From: Amycolatopsis lurida
GTDB lineage: Bacteria; Actinomycetota; Actinomycetes; Mycobacteriales; Pseudonocardiaceae
DNA length: 64,000 nucleotides
Direction of reading: 5' to 3'
Assembly (NCBI RefSeq): GCF_900105055.1
Contig: NZ_FNTA01000004.1
Coordinates: 124,001-188,000, forward strand
Position 1 is the stretch's first letter. The number at the start of each line of letters is the position of its first letter. Below are positions 33,884 to 42,927 of this stretch, piece by piece. A model generated the notes under the pieces. The model had not been told where the DNA came from. It ran no database searches and saw only the letters and a program-made list of their open reading frames with translations. A program made the translations under genes and the position numbers.

Positions 33884-35518
33884 TTGACCGCCGACATCGT
33901 CCTCACCAACGCCACCGTGTACACAGTGGACGGTGCCAGGCCATGGGCATCGTCGCTGGCGATCAAGGACGGCAAGGTGCTGTCCTTGGAGGACATCGAA
34001 CGCGGGCCGAACACCGAGGTCGTCGACCTCGAAGGCGCGTTCGTGATGCCCGGCTTGGTCGACGTGCACAACCACCACGCCCTCGCCGGGCGCTCGGCCC
34101 TGTTCGAGCTGAACTTCGGCCTCGACGCGGGGCTGGACGACATCCTCGCGGCGGTCCGCTCCCGGGCCGCCGGCCTGGGGCCGGACGAGTGGGTGATCGG
34201 CGGCGCCTGGGCGTCCACTTTGGTCAGCACCCTCTCGCGGACGTCGGCCCGGCACGCGCTCGACGAGGCCGCCGTCGGACGGCCCGTCATGCTTTCGGAC
34301 GACAGCAGGCACAACCGCTGGGTGAGCAGCCGGGCACTGGAACTCGCGGGGGTCACCGCCTCGACACCTGATCCGGCGGGCGGGGAGATCGTCCGCGACC
34401 CCGCCACGGGCGAACCCGTCGGCGTCCTGCTCGAAGCGGCGGGCGTCGCGGTCGAGCGGGCGCTCAGTGAGACACGGACGCTCACGGTGGACCAGCACGT
34501 GGCGGCGTCGCGGCACGGGATCGGCACGCTGCACTCGTACGGCGTCACCGCGTTCCAGGACGCCGGTGTCTCCGCCGACATCCTGCGGGCACTGAAGTCG
34601 CTCGACGACGCGGGCGAACTGCACGCCTGGGTCGTTTCGTCGCTGCTGATCAACGACCCGATCTTCGGTTTCGACCCGATCGGGGCACCGTTGCTGGAGG
34701 TCGCCGGGCAGTACCGGAGCGAGCATCACCGGCCGGACTTCGTGAAGATCTTCCTCGACGGTGTCCCGCCGACCCGGACCGCCGCCTTCCTGGAGCCGTA
34801 CCTGCCGGATGCCGCGCACGGCGCCTGCCATCATGGCGCCACCACCATGCCGGGTGAAGAACTCGCCGGCTGGTTGCGCACGGCGGCCGCGGCGGGGCTC
34901 TCGGCCAAGGTCCACTGCACCGGGGACGCGTCGGTGCGCGCGACGCTGGACGCCGTCGAGAAGGTGCGTGCCGAGGGCTTCACCGAAGCGCGGTTCCAGG
35001 TCGCGCACGGCCAGTTCGTCCATCCCGACGACCTCCCCCGCTTCGCCGCGCTGGGCGTCGCCGCGGACATCTCGCCGTTCCTGTGGGTCCCCGGTGTCAT
35101 CCCGGCGGCCATCGCCGAAGTCCTGCCCGGCGAGCGGGCCGGGCGGATGCAGCCCAACCGGTCGCTGCTCGACGAGGGCGCGCTGGTCGCGGGCGGTTCG
35201 GACTGGCCGGTCAGCGAGTCCCCGAACGCGTGGGAAGGCATCCACGGCCTCGTCACCCGCCAGGATCCGACCGGCACGTTCCCCGGCGCGCTGTGGCCTG
35301 AGCAGGCGATCACCCTGGACGAGGCGATCGAGGTCTTCACGCTGGCCGCCGCCCGCGCGATGGGGCTGGGCGACATCACCGGCTCGCTGGTCCCCGGGAA
35401 GTCGGCGGATTTCGTCGTACTGGACCGCGATCCGTTCCGAACCGATCCATCCGCGCTCGTCAAGACGAAGGTGACGCAAACGTGGTTCGCCGGGCACCGC
35501 GTGTATCACCGCGTCTGA
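33884..35518 (+). CDS. YtcJ-type amidohydrolase (metal-dependent hydrolase), copy 1
   Basis: 544 residues from TTG 33884, with GGGAG upstream. Metal-site motifs in order: VDVHNHHAL (HxH), VKIFLDGVPP (carboxylated Lys), KVHCTGDASV (His), VAHGQFVHPDD (His) and GGSDWPVS (Asp). Family members hydrolyse N-acyl or amide bonds with one or two zinc or iron ions; most are uncharacterised. It lies in the amine oxidase operon, so it may release the free amine from an amide precursor. A second family member is at 46273-47652. Confidence 0.92.
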   Translation: MTADIVLTNATVYTVDGARPWASSLAIKDGKVLSLEDIERGPNTEVVDLEGAFVMPGLVDVHNHHALAGRSALFELNFGLDAGLDDILAAVRSRAAGLGPDEWVIGGAWASTLVSTLSRTSARHALDEAAVGRPVMLSDDSRHNRWVSSRALELAGVTASTPDPAGGEIVRDPATGEPVGVLLEAAGVAVERALSETRTLTVDQHVAASRHGIGTLHSYGVTAFQDAGVSADILRALKSLDDAGELHAWVVSSLLINDPIFGFDPIGAPLLEVAGQYRSEHHRPDFVKIFLDGVPPTRTAAFLEPYLPDAAHGACHHGATTMPGEELAGWLRTAAAAGLSAKVHCTGDASVRATLDAVEKVRAEGFTEARFQVAHGQFVHPDDLPRFAALGVAADISPFLWVPGVIPAAIAEVLPGERAGRMQPNRSLLDEGALVAGGSDWPVSESPNAWEGIHGLVTRQDPTGTFPGALWPEQAITLDEAIEVFTLAAARAMGLGDITGSLVPGKSADFVVLDRDPFRTDPSALVKTKVTQTWFAGHRVYHRV

Positions 35519-35522
35519 TCTC

Positions 35523-35534
35523 CTACACTGGTAG
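35523..35534 (+). promoter_or_regulatory. TetR operator candidate, site 1 (CTAC-N4-GTAG)
   Basis: CTACACTGGTAG, 25 nt upstream of the tetR start codon and just past the amidohydrolase stop. A second, overlapping palindrome, CACTGGT-N6-ACCAGTG, spans 35526-35545. TACACT within the site could serve as a -10 element, so binding would block tetR transcription (autorepression). Five more sites of the same form lie in the next 12 kb. Confidence 0.65.
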
Positions 35535-35559
35535 AAGAACCAGTGCGGGAGGTCTGCCG

Positions 35560-36147
35560 ATGCCGAAGATCATCGACCACGACGAGCGGCGTAGCCATAT
35601 CGTCGACGTCACCTGGGATTTGATCACCCAGGGCGGGATCGAGGCCGCCACCATGCGCGAGATCGCGGCGGCCGCCGGCTTCGCCAACGGTGCGCTCAAG
35701 CTGTACTTCCCCAGCAAGGAAGACATCATCCAGGCCACCTACGAACGCGCCCTCGGCATGATGCGCGAGTACGTGGAGCTGGACGAGTTGCGCGGGCTGA
35801 CCGCGCTCCGCGAGCTGTGCGTCTCGTCGATGCCGATCGACGAAGACCGCATCGCCGCGGGGCGCGTCCTGCTGACCTTCTGGCAGCTTTCGCTGACCAA
35901 CCCGAAACTGCAGGACAAGTACCTCGAGCACATCCGCTCGTGGCGGGGCCTGCTGCACCGGTATCTCACCGAGGGCAGGGAGGACGGCGACATCGTCACC
36001 GAAACGCCCGACGAGCAGCTCGTCGACGAGGTCGTGCTGATCAACGCCGGGGCCAACGTGATGAGCCTGGTCGCCGGCGAGTTCTCGACGATCGCCTTGC
36101 AGCGGCAGCACCTCGAATCCTTCTTCGAGCGCCTCACCCGCCCCTGA
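35560..36147 (+). CDS. TetR/AcrR family transcriptional regulator
   Basis: 195 residues. ATG 35560 follows GGGAGG at 7-nt spacing. The N-terminal HTH (about 10-55) reads RRSHIVDVTWDLITQGGIEA, then TMREIAAAAGFANGALKLYF and SKEDII. The ligand domain (about 70-190) resembles the BetI-like C-terminal type. It is the last gene of the amine oxidase segment but has its own operator-containing promoter. Sites of the form CTAC-N4-GTAG in four promoter regions between 35.5 and 47.7 kb make it the likely repressor of the right half of the catabolic cluster. Confidence 0.93.
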   Translation: MPKIIDHDERRSHIVDVTWDLITQGGIEAATMREIAAAAGFANGALKLYFPSKEDIIQATYERALGMMREYVELDELRGLTALRELCVSSMPIDEDRIAAGRVLLTFWQLSLTNPKLQDKYLEHIRSWRGLLHRYLTEGREDGDIVTETPDEQLVDEVVLINAGANVMSLVAGEFSTIALQRQHLESFFERLTRP

Positions 36148-36474
36148 CACTCGTGAGCGGTGAGGACGGTTCGAGCCAAAGGTTGCGTACCCGGCAGCTG
36201 ATGCGGGGATAGGCCCTTCGCGTCTTGCCGGTGGCGCCGTGTTCCCCTCATACCCCGGAACCGGCGAGTTGAGTGCACCCACTGTGGCATGGGAGATGGT
36301 GAGCGTCCCCAATGCCACATTGGGCGCATCGGGGCAGCGAAGGGCCGCCGAGCACGAAGCCACCTTTGCCTAACGGGTCAGTAGAAGCAGATCTTGGGGC
36401 TCGGTCGAGTCCGTGAAGGCCTCCTTGAGGGACCCAGAGTCCCTCAAGGAGGCCTTCACAGACCGAGCTTGGGA
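36148..36474. repeat. Gene-free stretch with three repeat elements
   Basis: 327 bp between convergent tetR and HSL genes. It holds half of a type B element (36150-36171, CTCGTGAGCGGTGAGGACGG), a type D element (36306-36334, TCCCCAATGCCACATTGGG) and a near-perfect type A hairpin (arms 36409-36432 and 36440-36463, one mismatch, 7-nt loop). The type A hairpin lies 11 nt beyond the HSL stop and probably terminates that operon. No coding potential with normal codon bias is seen in the remainder. Confidence 0.75.
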
Positions 36475-37449
36475 TCAACCCAAGACACGATCAGGCCTGC
36501 CGCCTCCAGAGGACTGAACGCGGCGGTCGAAGACCCGGGTGAGGAAGCTCGCCACGTGCCGGTGCGAGCGCGGTGAAGCGGGAAGATCCGTGTACAGGCC
36601 GTAGAATCCGTGGATCTGCCCCGAGTACCGCGTCATTTCGACGTGGGTCCCGGCGTCGGTCAGCCGCCGCGCGAACTCCTCCCCTTCGTCGCGCAGGACG
36701 TCGTACTCGGCCGTGAGCACCAGCGCCGGCGGAAGCCCGGTCAGGTCGTCGGCGCGTAGCGGCAGCAGGTACGGATCGTTCAGCTGCGCCGGATCCGACA
36801 CGTACTGCTCGAAGAAGAACCGCATGGCCCCGGCGGTCATGCCGAAGCCTTCGGCGAAGTCCGCATAGGACCGGAACCCGTCGTCCGGATGGCCGTACAC
36901 CGGGCAGATCAGCACCTGCGCGGCCAACGGCGGGCCACCACGGTCACGGGACATCATCGAGACCACCGTCGACAGGTTGCCGCCCGCGCTTTCCCCGCCG
37001 ATGGCGATCCGTGTCCCGTCGACCGCTGGGCCGGCGCCTCCCGTGGCGAGCCAGTCGACGACGGCGTAGCAGTCGTCCGGGGCCGCCGGGTACGGATGCT
37101 CGGGCGCGAGCCGGTAGTCGACCGCGACGACGGCGACCTTCGCCGCGTTGCACACCGCCCGCGACGCGACCTCGTTCTCGTCGATCGAGCCGATCGTCCA
37201 CCCGCCGCCGTGGATCCAGGCGAACGCGGGTACCGGCTCCGCGGCCTCGGGCAGATAGATCCGCACCCGCACCCCGGACGGCAGGACATGGTCGGTCACC
37301 GAGGCAACCTCCTCGACCGACTCGGGGCGTCGCCACGAAGCGGCGAAAGCGGCTCGCAGCTCGGGGGCCGTCAGAGGTCCGGCCGGAGCCTCGGAGGGAA
37401 CGCTGCGGGCCAGGAGTTCCTTGACCGCCGGATCGAGCGTCACGGTCAC
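36475..37449 (-). CDS. Alpha/beta hydrolase, hormone-sensitive-lipase type (copy 1)
   Basis: 324 residues. GTG 37449 overlaps the upstream methyltransferase stop (GTGA). HSL-family oxyanion motif WIHGGGWTIGS, nucleophile GESAGG, DYRLAPEHPYPAAPDDCYA, and the acid/base pair in TAEYDVLRDEGE and GQIHGFYGL. It should hydrolyse small acyl esters in the cytoplasm. Co-transcribed with the O-methyltransferase, under the TetR-type operator at 38466. Confidence 0.93.
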   Translation of the reverse strand: MTVTLDPAVKELLARSVPSEAPAGPLTAPELRAAFAASWRRPESVEEVASVTDHVLPSGVRVRIYLPEAAEPVPAFAWIHGGGWTIGSIDENEVASRAVCNAAKVAVVAVDYRLAPEHPYPAAPDDCYAVVDWLATGGAGPAVDGTRIAIGGESAGGNLSTVVSMMSRDRGGPPLAAQVLICPVYGHPDDGFRSYADFAEGFGMTAGAMRFFFEQYVSDPAQLNDPYLLPLRADDLTGLPPALVLTAEYDVLRDEGEEFARRLTDAGTHVEMTRYSGQIHGFYGLYTDLPASPRSHRHVASFLTRVFDRRVQSSGGGRPDRVLG

Positions 37450-38432
37450 ACCGCTTCCGCGACCAGGACCCGTGGGCTGCCCGGCAACGCGAGCCGGTCG
37501 GTGACCCGCCAGCCCGCCGCGCTCAGCCAATCCCGGACCTCCGCCTCCGGATAGACGACCGTCCCGTCGATCACCAGGTATTCCCCCGCGTGCAACGCGT
37601 CGATCGGACGCTGGACCTCGTCGTCGTCGAGGAAGAAGTCGAGCAGCAGCAGTGTCCCTCCCGGCGCGGCGGCCGCGCGGGCGTTACGCAGGATCTCCGC
37701 GTTCTGCTTCGCGTCGAAACGGTGGACGACGTGGTTGACCATCACCAGGTCGAACTCGCCTTCGGGTCGCGCGGTGGGTGTCTCGGCGCCCACGACGGTC
37801 GCGCGATCCGCCAGGCCCGCCTCGGCCACGGCGGTGGTGACCGACCCGGTGAAGCCCGGGTCGAAGACGAACGTGGTGCGCAGTTCGTCGTTGGCCTTCA
37901 TGGCTTCGACGGCGAACGCGCTGGAGAGCCCGCCGAGGTCCAGGGCCTTTCGATGCGAACCGAAATCGTAAGCGCCGGCCAGCATCTTCGCGTGCAGGGC
38001 GTTATACGTCATGACTCCCGCCATGAACGTGCTCCACCGCGCGTCGTCCATCTCCAGTTTGCCCGGCTCACCACTGTCGGCCGTGTGGCCGAACTGAAGC
38101 CAGTGCGGGTAGCTGATCGAGTCGAGGAACGTCAGGAACGGCGCCAGATCGAGGTCGCCACCGCCGAGATATTCGGCCGCGTCGGCGGCAAGCTCATACC
38201 GTCCGTCCACACGGGACAGCAAACCGAGTGATGACATGGCGTCACCGAGGATGCGGGTGATCTTCTCCGGTTTGCCGGTCTTTTCCGCCAGCTCCGCGGC
38301 CGTCAGCGGCCCGTCGGCGAGTGCGGTGAACAGGCCGATCCGGCTCGCCGCGAAGAGTTGCTTGGCCGCCATGTAGCCCACGGCGATGTCCACGATCCGC
38401 TCGGGACCGGCAGTCTTGGTCGACCCGCTCAC
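37446..38432 (-). CDS. SAM-dependent methyltransferase (O-methyltransferase family 2 type)
   Basis: 328 residues. GTG 38432 is preceded by AAGGAGGG. An N-terminal dimerisation/winged-helix domain (about 10-90, VGYMAAKQLFAASRIGLFTA and KITRILGDAMSSLGLL) precedes a Rossmann domain with KALDLGGLSSAFAVEAM, where SAM motif I is weaker than usual (DLGGLSSA in place of DVGGGxG). VNHVVHRFD holds the position of the catalytic His. It could methylate a hydroxyl, such as a phenol, on the pathway compound or act in the reverse context; the acceptor is unknown. Confidence 0.88.
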   Translation of the reverse strand: MSGSTKTAGPERIVDIAVGYMAAKQLFAASRIGLFTALADGPLTAAELAEKTGKPEKITRILGDAMSSLGLLSRVDGRYELAADAAEYLGGGDLDLAPFLTFLDSISYPHWLQFGHTADSGEPGKLEMDDARWSTFMAGVMTYNALHAKMLAGAYDFGSHRKALDLGGLSSAFAVEAMKANDELRTTFVFDPGFTGSVTTAVAEAGLADRATVVGAETPTARPEGEFDLVMVNHVVHRFDAKQNAEILRNARAAAAPGGTLLLLDFFLDDDEVQRPIDALHAGEYLVIDGTVVYPEAEVRDWLSAAGWRVTDRLALPGSPRVLVAEAV

Positions 38433-38465
38433 GGGTGCCCTCCTTAGCTCGTTTCCGCCGAGAGT

Positions 38466-38477
38466 CTACAGACGTAG
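38466..38477 (-). promoter_or_regulatory. TetR operator candidate, site 2
   Basis: CTACAGACGTAG inside the longer perfect palindrome GTCTAC-AGAC-GTAGAC (38464-38479), 34 nt upstream of the methyltransferase start codon. It would control the methyltransferase-HSL operon on the minus strand. Same core as sites 1, 3, 5 and 6. Confidence 0.65.
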
Positions 38478-38539
38478 ACAAAAGAATCCAGTGCAAGTTT
38501 TCGCCCGCTGCCAGGGAAAACCTGCCGGATATCAACTTC

Positions 38540-38551
38540 CTACATTCGTAG
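38540..38551 (+). promoter_or_regulatory. TetR operator candidate, site 3
   Basis: CTACATTCGTAG, ending 10 nt before a TTGACA -35 element. It would block RNA polymerase at the transporter promoter. Confidence 0.65.
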
Positions 38552-38561
38552 AATATACCCA

Positions 38562-38590
38562 TTGACAGCGCACTCCCCCAGTGTCAACAT
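38562..38590 (+). promoter_or_regulatory. Promoter of the peptide/opine-type ABC transporter operon
   Basis: TTGACA at 38562-38567, 17-bp spacer, CAACAT at 38585-38590. The -35 is a perfect consensus and the -10 is weak (3 of 6). The start codon of the operon is 76 nt downstream. Operator candidates flank it at 38540-38551 and 38585-38596. Confidence 0.5.
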
Positions 38591-38596
38591 GCGTAG
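38585..38596 (+). promoter_or_regulatory. TetR operator candidate, site 4 (one mismatch)
   Basis: CAACATGCGTAG; one base differs from the CTAC-N4-GTAG form. It covers the predicted -10 and is 45 bp from site 3 centre to centre. GTAGAACTAC continues directly downstream, offering an alternative inverted arrangement. Confidence 0.5.
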
Positions 38597-38666
38597 AACT
38601 ACCCCCGCCGGAGGCCCGTTCCCCGGCAGTGCGGCCCGCTTTGGGCGGGCTCGGGAAAGGGGATTC

Positions 38667-40409
38667 ATGACCCTGCTCGAATTACGAGAACTCACCGTCG
38701 GTGTCATCGCCGACGAAACCGAACGCGAACTGGTGCGCGAACTCTCGTTCGACCTCGACCAAGGCCGGACACTCTGCGTGGTCGGTGAATCCGGCAGCGG
38801 TAAAACGGTGACGGCCTTGTCGATCATCCGGTTGCTGGAATTCGTCGCGCCGGTGTTCACCCGCGGTGAGATCGCCGTCGACGGCGTGGACGTCACGCGA
38901 CTCTCCGCCGACGAGATGCGCGCGTACCGCGGCCCGCGGATCGGCATGATCTTCCAAGAGGCCTTGGATTCACTCAACCCGAGCCAACGGGTCGGCAAGC
39001 AGCTGATCGAGGCCTACCGGAAGCCCGGCTCCCTTCCGCGCCAAGCCGCGCGCAAGGGCACGCCACTGCATCGCGAGGCCGAGGCAAAGGCTCGCGGGCT
39101 GCTGAAGGAGGTGGGCCTCACCGACACCGAGCGGGTGCTTTCCCTTTACCCGCACCAGATGTCCGGCGGGATGCAGCAACGTGTGATGATCGCGCTGGCG
39201 CTGATGGCCGATCCGAGCCTGCTGATCGCCGACGAGCCGACCACGGCCTTGGATGTGACCACGCAGGCGGAGATCCTCACCCTGTTCGACCGGGTCCGCC
39301 GCGACCACGGCACGGCGTGCGTCTTCATCACGCACGACATGGGCGTGGCCGCGCAGGTCGCCGACCGGATCGCGGTGATGTACCGCGGCGAACTGGTCGA
39401 GCTCGGGTCCACAGAGGACATTCTGTACGCACCGAAGCATCCCTACACCAGGGCGTTGCTCGACTGCGTCCCGCAACTCGGGGTCAGCAGACGCGACGGA
39501 TTCCCCACCATCTCCGAGAGGCTGCTCGAAGCAGCCATGAACGGCGAATCGGCGGTCGCGACCGAAACGAGGTCGTTGAGCCGCGCGAAATCCGGAGACA
39601 GCGGCGACGGCACCACGCTCGTCATCGACTCCGTGTCCAAAGTATACGGACGACGCGGCAGGTTCGCCCTGAGCCGCGAACCCGAGGTGCACGCGGTCAA
39701 GGAGGTCTCGCTGGAGATCGCGCCCGGCGAGTTCTTCGGCCTGGTGGGGGAATCCGGTTCGGGCAAGACCACGCTCGGCCGTCTGGTGAGCGCGCTGGAG
39801 CCGCCCACCTCGGGCACCATCTCCTTCGGTGAGCACCGGTGCACGCCGTCCGGACTCGACGGCGACGAGCGCGCGTTCCGCCGCCGCGCGCAGCTCATCT
39901 TCCAGGACCCGCAGAGCTCGCTCGATCCCCGGCACACCGCCGCCCGGATCATCGCCGAACCGCTGCGGGAACTCACCGGCCTCCGCGGCGCCGAACTCGA
40001 CCGCCGCGTCACCGAATTGATCGACGAGGTCGGCCTCCCCTCCGACACCGCGAAGAAGCTGCCCTCACAGCTTTCCGGCGGGCAGCGGCAGCGCGTCTCG
40101 ATCGCCCGCGCGATCGCGGCCGAACCCGACCTCATCGTCGCCGACGAACCCACCTCCGCACTCGACGTCTCGGTGCAGGGCCAGGTGATGAACCTGCTGC
40201 TGGAACTGCGGCGCACCCGCGCGCTCAGCTTCCTGTTCATCACGCACAACCTCAGCCTGGTGCTCTCCGTCGCCGATCGTGTCGGCGTGATGTACCGGGG
40301 CGAACTCATCGAAATCGGCGAGCCGGACGAGATCCGGCTCCACGCCCGGCACGCGTACACCCGCCGTCTCCTCGCGGCGAACCCCGAAATTGGAGTGCGG
40401 AACCCATGA
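38667..40409 (+). CDS. Dipeptide/oligopeptide/opine ABC transporter, fused dual ATP-binding protein (DppD-DppF)
   Basis: 580 residues; ATG 38667 follows AAAGGGG. Two complete ATPase domains: the first (about 3-260) with GESGSGKT, LSGGMQQ-like SGGMQQRVMIALAL and LLIADEPTTALDVT; the second (about 315-575) with GESGSGKT, LSGGQRQRVSIARAI and LIVADEPTSALDVS. Both carry the oligo_HPY C-terminal extension near HPYTRALLDCVPQ and HAYTRRLLAANPE. First gene of a four-gene importer operon; it overlaps the binding-protein gene as ATGA. Confidence 0.96.
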   Translation: MTLLELRELTVGVIADETERELVRELSFDLDQGRTLCVVGESGSGKTVTALSIIRLLEFVAPVFTRGEIAVDGVDVTRLSADEMRAYRGPRIGMIFQEALDSLNPSQRVGKQLIEAYRKPGSLPRQAARKGTPLHREAEAKARGLLKEVGLTDTERVLSLYPHQMSGGMQQRVMIALALMADPSLLIADEPTTALDVTTQAEILTLFDRVRRDHGTACVFITHDMGVAAQVADRIAVMYRGELVELGSTEDILYAPKHPYTRALLDCVPQLGVSRRDGFPTISERLLEAAMNGESAVATETRSLSRAKSGDSGDGTTLVIDSVSKVYGRRGRFALSREPEVHAVKEVSLEIAPGEFFGLVGESGSGKTTLGRLVSALEPPTSGTISFGEHRCTPSGLDGDERAFRRRAQLIFQDPQSSLDPRHTAARIIAEPLRELTGLRGAELDRRVTELIDEVGLPSDTAKKLPSQLSGGQRQRVSIARAIAAEPDLIVADEPTSALDVSVQGQVMNLLLELRRTRALSFLFITHNLSLVLSVADRVGVMYRGELIEIGEPDEIRLHARHAYTRRLLAANPEIGVRNP

Positions 40410-41986
40410 GACGAACCCTGACCAAGGCCGCGCTCGGCCTGGCGACCGTCCTGCTGATCAGCTCGTGCATGGGAGGACAGGCCGGCGGCGGGGCCGCCGA
40501 CGGGCCGCCGAAGCCCGGCGGCAACCTGAACGTCGCCGTGCCCACCGATCCCCAGTCCCTCGACATGGTCGCGAACCCCGGCCAGGTGACCGCGCATATC
40601 GGCAACATGATGTACGAGAAGCTGTTCGAGGTGGACAAGGGCTTCACCGCCCGGCCCATGCTGGTCGAGGACTACACCACCAGCCCCGACCGGCTCACCT
40701 ACATCTTCAAGCTCCGCCAGGGCGTCACCTTCCACGACGGTAGTCCGCTGACTTCCGAGGACGTCGTGGCGAGCCTGAAGCGGTGGCAGCAGGTGCACCG
40801 CACCGGCCAGCTGGTCACGCCGGACATCGAAGCGATCACGCCGTCCGATCCGGCGACGGTGACCATCAAGCTCAAGCAACCCCGCTATCCGCTGATCAAC
40901 GAACTCGCCGGCGCGGGCACGGAGATCTACGAGGCGAAGAACCTCACCGGTGTCGCACCGACCGGGTTCGCCAAGGACAAGGCGATCGGGACCGGGCCGT
41001 ACAAGCTCAAGAGCTGGGACATCGGCCGCGAACTGGTGCTGGAGCGGTACGCCGGTTACAAGTCCCGGTCCGAAGAGGACTGGGGCGGGCAGGCGGGCGC
41101 CAAGCACGCGTACCTGGACACCGTGACCTACAAGGTGGTTTCCGACCAGGACGCGCTGATCAACGGCCTCCAGACCGGCCAGTGGGACCACATCATGCCC
41201 ACGAACGACCAGTACGAGCCGCTGCGCAACAACCCGGCCGTGGTCGTGCGCAATCTGCCGGGCGGTAACGACAACGTGGTGATCCCGAACTTCAACACCG
41301 GTTCGAAGTTCGCCGACCCCCGCGCCCGCGAGGCGCTGAACCTGCTGCTGGACAAGGCCGCGATCAACGCGGCCACCGGCGGCAGCAAGGACCTCACCAT
41401 CGAGACCGGCGCCTTCGCCTCGCCGGACAACAAGCAGTTCTATTCGACCGCGGGCGAAGAGGTCTACAAGGCGCACGATCCGGAGAAGGCCAAGCGGCTG
41501 CTGGCCGAAGCCGGGATCACGGCGGGCGCCACGATCCGGATCGTCACCACGAACTCGTATCCGGAGTTCGGCAAGTGGGCGGTGCTGATCCAGGACAGCC
41601 TGTCGAAGATCGGCATCAACACCAAGATCGACACCTTCGACTTCGCCACCATGCTCGGCACGCTGACCAAGGAACCGGGCGGCTGGGACATCACCACGCT
41701 GTTCTTCGACTCGGCGCTGACCTCGCCCGCGCAGATGCCCGCGCTCACCCTGGGCACCCTGAACGGTTCGTCCTCGCCCGAACTGGACGGCCTCATGGCC
41801 GAGTTCAACGCCTCGACGACACCCGAGCAGGCGAAAGCGGTGGTGGACAAGCTTCAGGCGTTCACCTGGAAGCAGCTCTCGGTGATCACCCTGAGCCAGT
41901 CGAAGCTGTACGCGGCCTACTCCCCCAAGCTCAAGGGCTACGGCGACTTCTACCGCGTCTTCTGGAACACCTGGCTGGCGTCATGA
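40406..41986 (+). CDS. ABC transporter substrate-binding lipoprotein (SBP_bac_5)
   Basis: 526 residues. The signal peptide ends in a lipobox, LLISSC, so it is membrane-anchored outside the cell. SBP_bac_5 signature: AVPTDPQSLDMVANPGQVTA and LTYIFKLRQGVTFHDGSPLT. The fold binds peptides, opines, nickel chelates or glycosides. Start ATG 40406 overlaps the ATPase stop; its stop overlaps the permease start (ATGA). With amidases and amine oxidase nearby, an amino-compound ligand is the most natural guess. Confidence 0.95.
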   Translation: MRRTLTKAALGLATVLLISSCMGGQAGGGAADGPPKPGGNLNVAVPTDPQSLDMVANPGQVTAHIGNMMYEKLFEVDKGFTARPMLVEDYTTSPDRLTYIFKLRQGVTFHDGSPLTSEDVVASLKRWQQVHRTGQLVTPDIEAITPSDPATVTIKLKQPRYPLINELAGAGTEIYEAKNLTGVAPTGFAKDKAIGTGPYKLKSWDIGRELVLERYAGYKSRSEEDWGGQAGAKHAYLDTVTYKVVSDQDALINGLQTGQWDHIMPTNDQYEPLRNNPAVVVRNLPGGNDNVVIPNFNTGSKFADPRAREALNLLLDKAAINAATGGSKDLTIETGAFASPDNKQFYSTAGEEVYKAHDPEKAKRLLAEAGITAGATIRIVTTNSYPEFGKWAVLIQDSLSKIGINTKIDTFDFATMLGTLTKEPGGWDITTLFFDSALTSPAQMPALTLGTLNGSSSPELDGLMAEFNASTTPEQAKAVVDKLQAFTWKQLSVITLSQSKLYAAYSPKLKGYGDFYRVFWNTWLAS

Positions 41987-42927
41987 CCGGTCTGCTGCTG
42001 CGCAGGCTGCGCGATCTCGTGATCATCCTGGTGATCGTCGGGACGATGATGTTCTTCGTCATCCGGCTGATCCCCGGCGACCCGGCGCAGGCCATCCTCG
42101 GCCCCACCGCGCGACCGTCCGATGTGGACGCCTTGCGGCAGAGCATGGGACTGAACGGGACGCTCTGGGAGCAGTACTTCAGCTGGGCCGGGAACGTGCT
42201 GCAGGGCGACTTCGGCACGTCGATCACCTATCACGCGCCGGTGCTCGGCGTGGTCGCCGACCACATCCTGCCGACGCTGACCCTGGCCGTGCTGTCGACG
42301 GTGATCAGCTTCTTCCTCTCGGTCGCGATCACCTCGTGGCAGGCGGTGTCGCCGCGCAATCCGGTGGCGCGGGCCCTGGACAGGCTCTCCGCGCTCGGCA
42401 TGGCGATGCCGGACTTCTGGATCTCGCTGATGCTCGTGCTCGTGTTCTCGGTGACGCTGCGCTGGTTCCCGTCCAGCGGCTACGAGAACCTGTTCACCGA
42501 TCCGGCGACGGCGGTGCCCGCGCTGGTGCTGCCGCTGACCGTGCTGGTCGTCGGGCAGACCGCGTTGTTCGTGCTCACCCTGCGCGAAAGCCTGCTCGGT
42601 GAGCTGCCGCTGGCGTATCTGCGCACCGCGCGGGTCAAGGGCCTGTCCGAGCGGCAGGTGATGACCAAGCACGTCCTGCCGAACGCGCTGATGCCGCTGA
42701 TCACCCAGCTGGGCAGCAACTTCGCCATGCTCGTCGGCGGGATCGTGATCATCGAGTCCATCTTCGTCGTGCCGGGGCTGGGCCATCTGCTGATGGGCGC
42801 GGTGTCGACCCGCGACTTCCCGCTGATCCAGGGTGTGACGCTGTTCGTCGCGGTGCTGTTCGTGCTGGTCAACCTGCTGGTGGACCTCTCGTACGCGCTG
42901 CTCGACCCCAAGGTGCGTGTCTCGTGA
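41983..42927 (+). CDS. ABC transporter permease (DppB-like)
   Basis: 314 residues, six transmembrane helices. Starts LLLRRLRDLVIILVIVGTMM and has the DppB landmark RLIPGDPAQAILG. The EAA-type coupling loop is in LPLAYLRTARVKGLSERQVM, then KHVLPNALMPL. ATG 41983 overlaps the upstream stop; GTGA overlap with the next permease. Confidence 0.96.
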   Translation: MTGLLLRRLRDLVIILVIVGTMMFFVIRLIPGDPAQAILGPTARPSDVDALRQSMGLNGTLWEQYFSWAGNVLQGDFGTSITYHAPVLGVVADHILPTLTLAVLSTVISFFLSVAITSWQAVSPRNPVARALDRLSALGMAMPDFWISLMLVLVFSVTLRWFPSSGYENLFTDPATAVPALVLPLTVLVVGQTALFVLTLRESLLGELPLAYLRTARVKGLSERQVMTKHVLPNALMPLITQLGSNFAMLVGGIVIIESIFVVPGLGHLLMGAVSTRDFPLIQGVTLFVAVLFVLVNLLVDLSYALLDPKVRVS

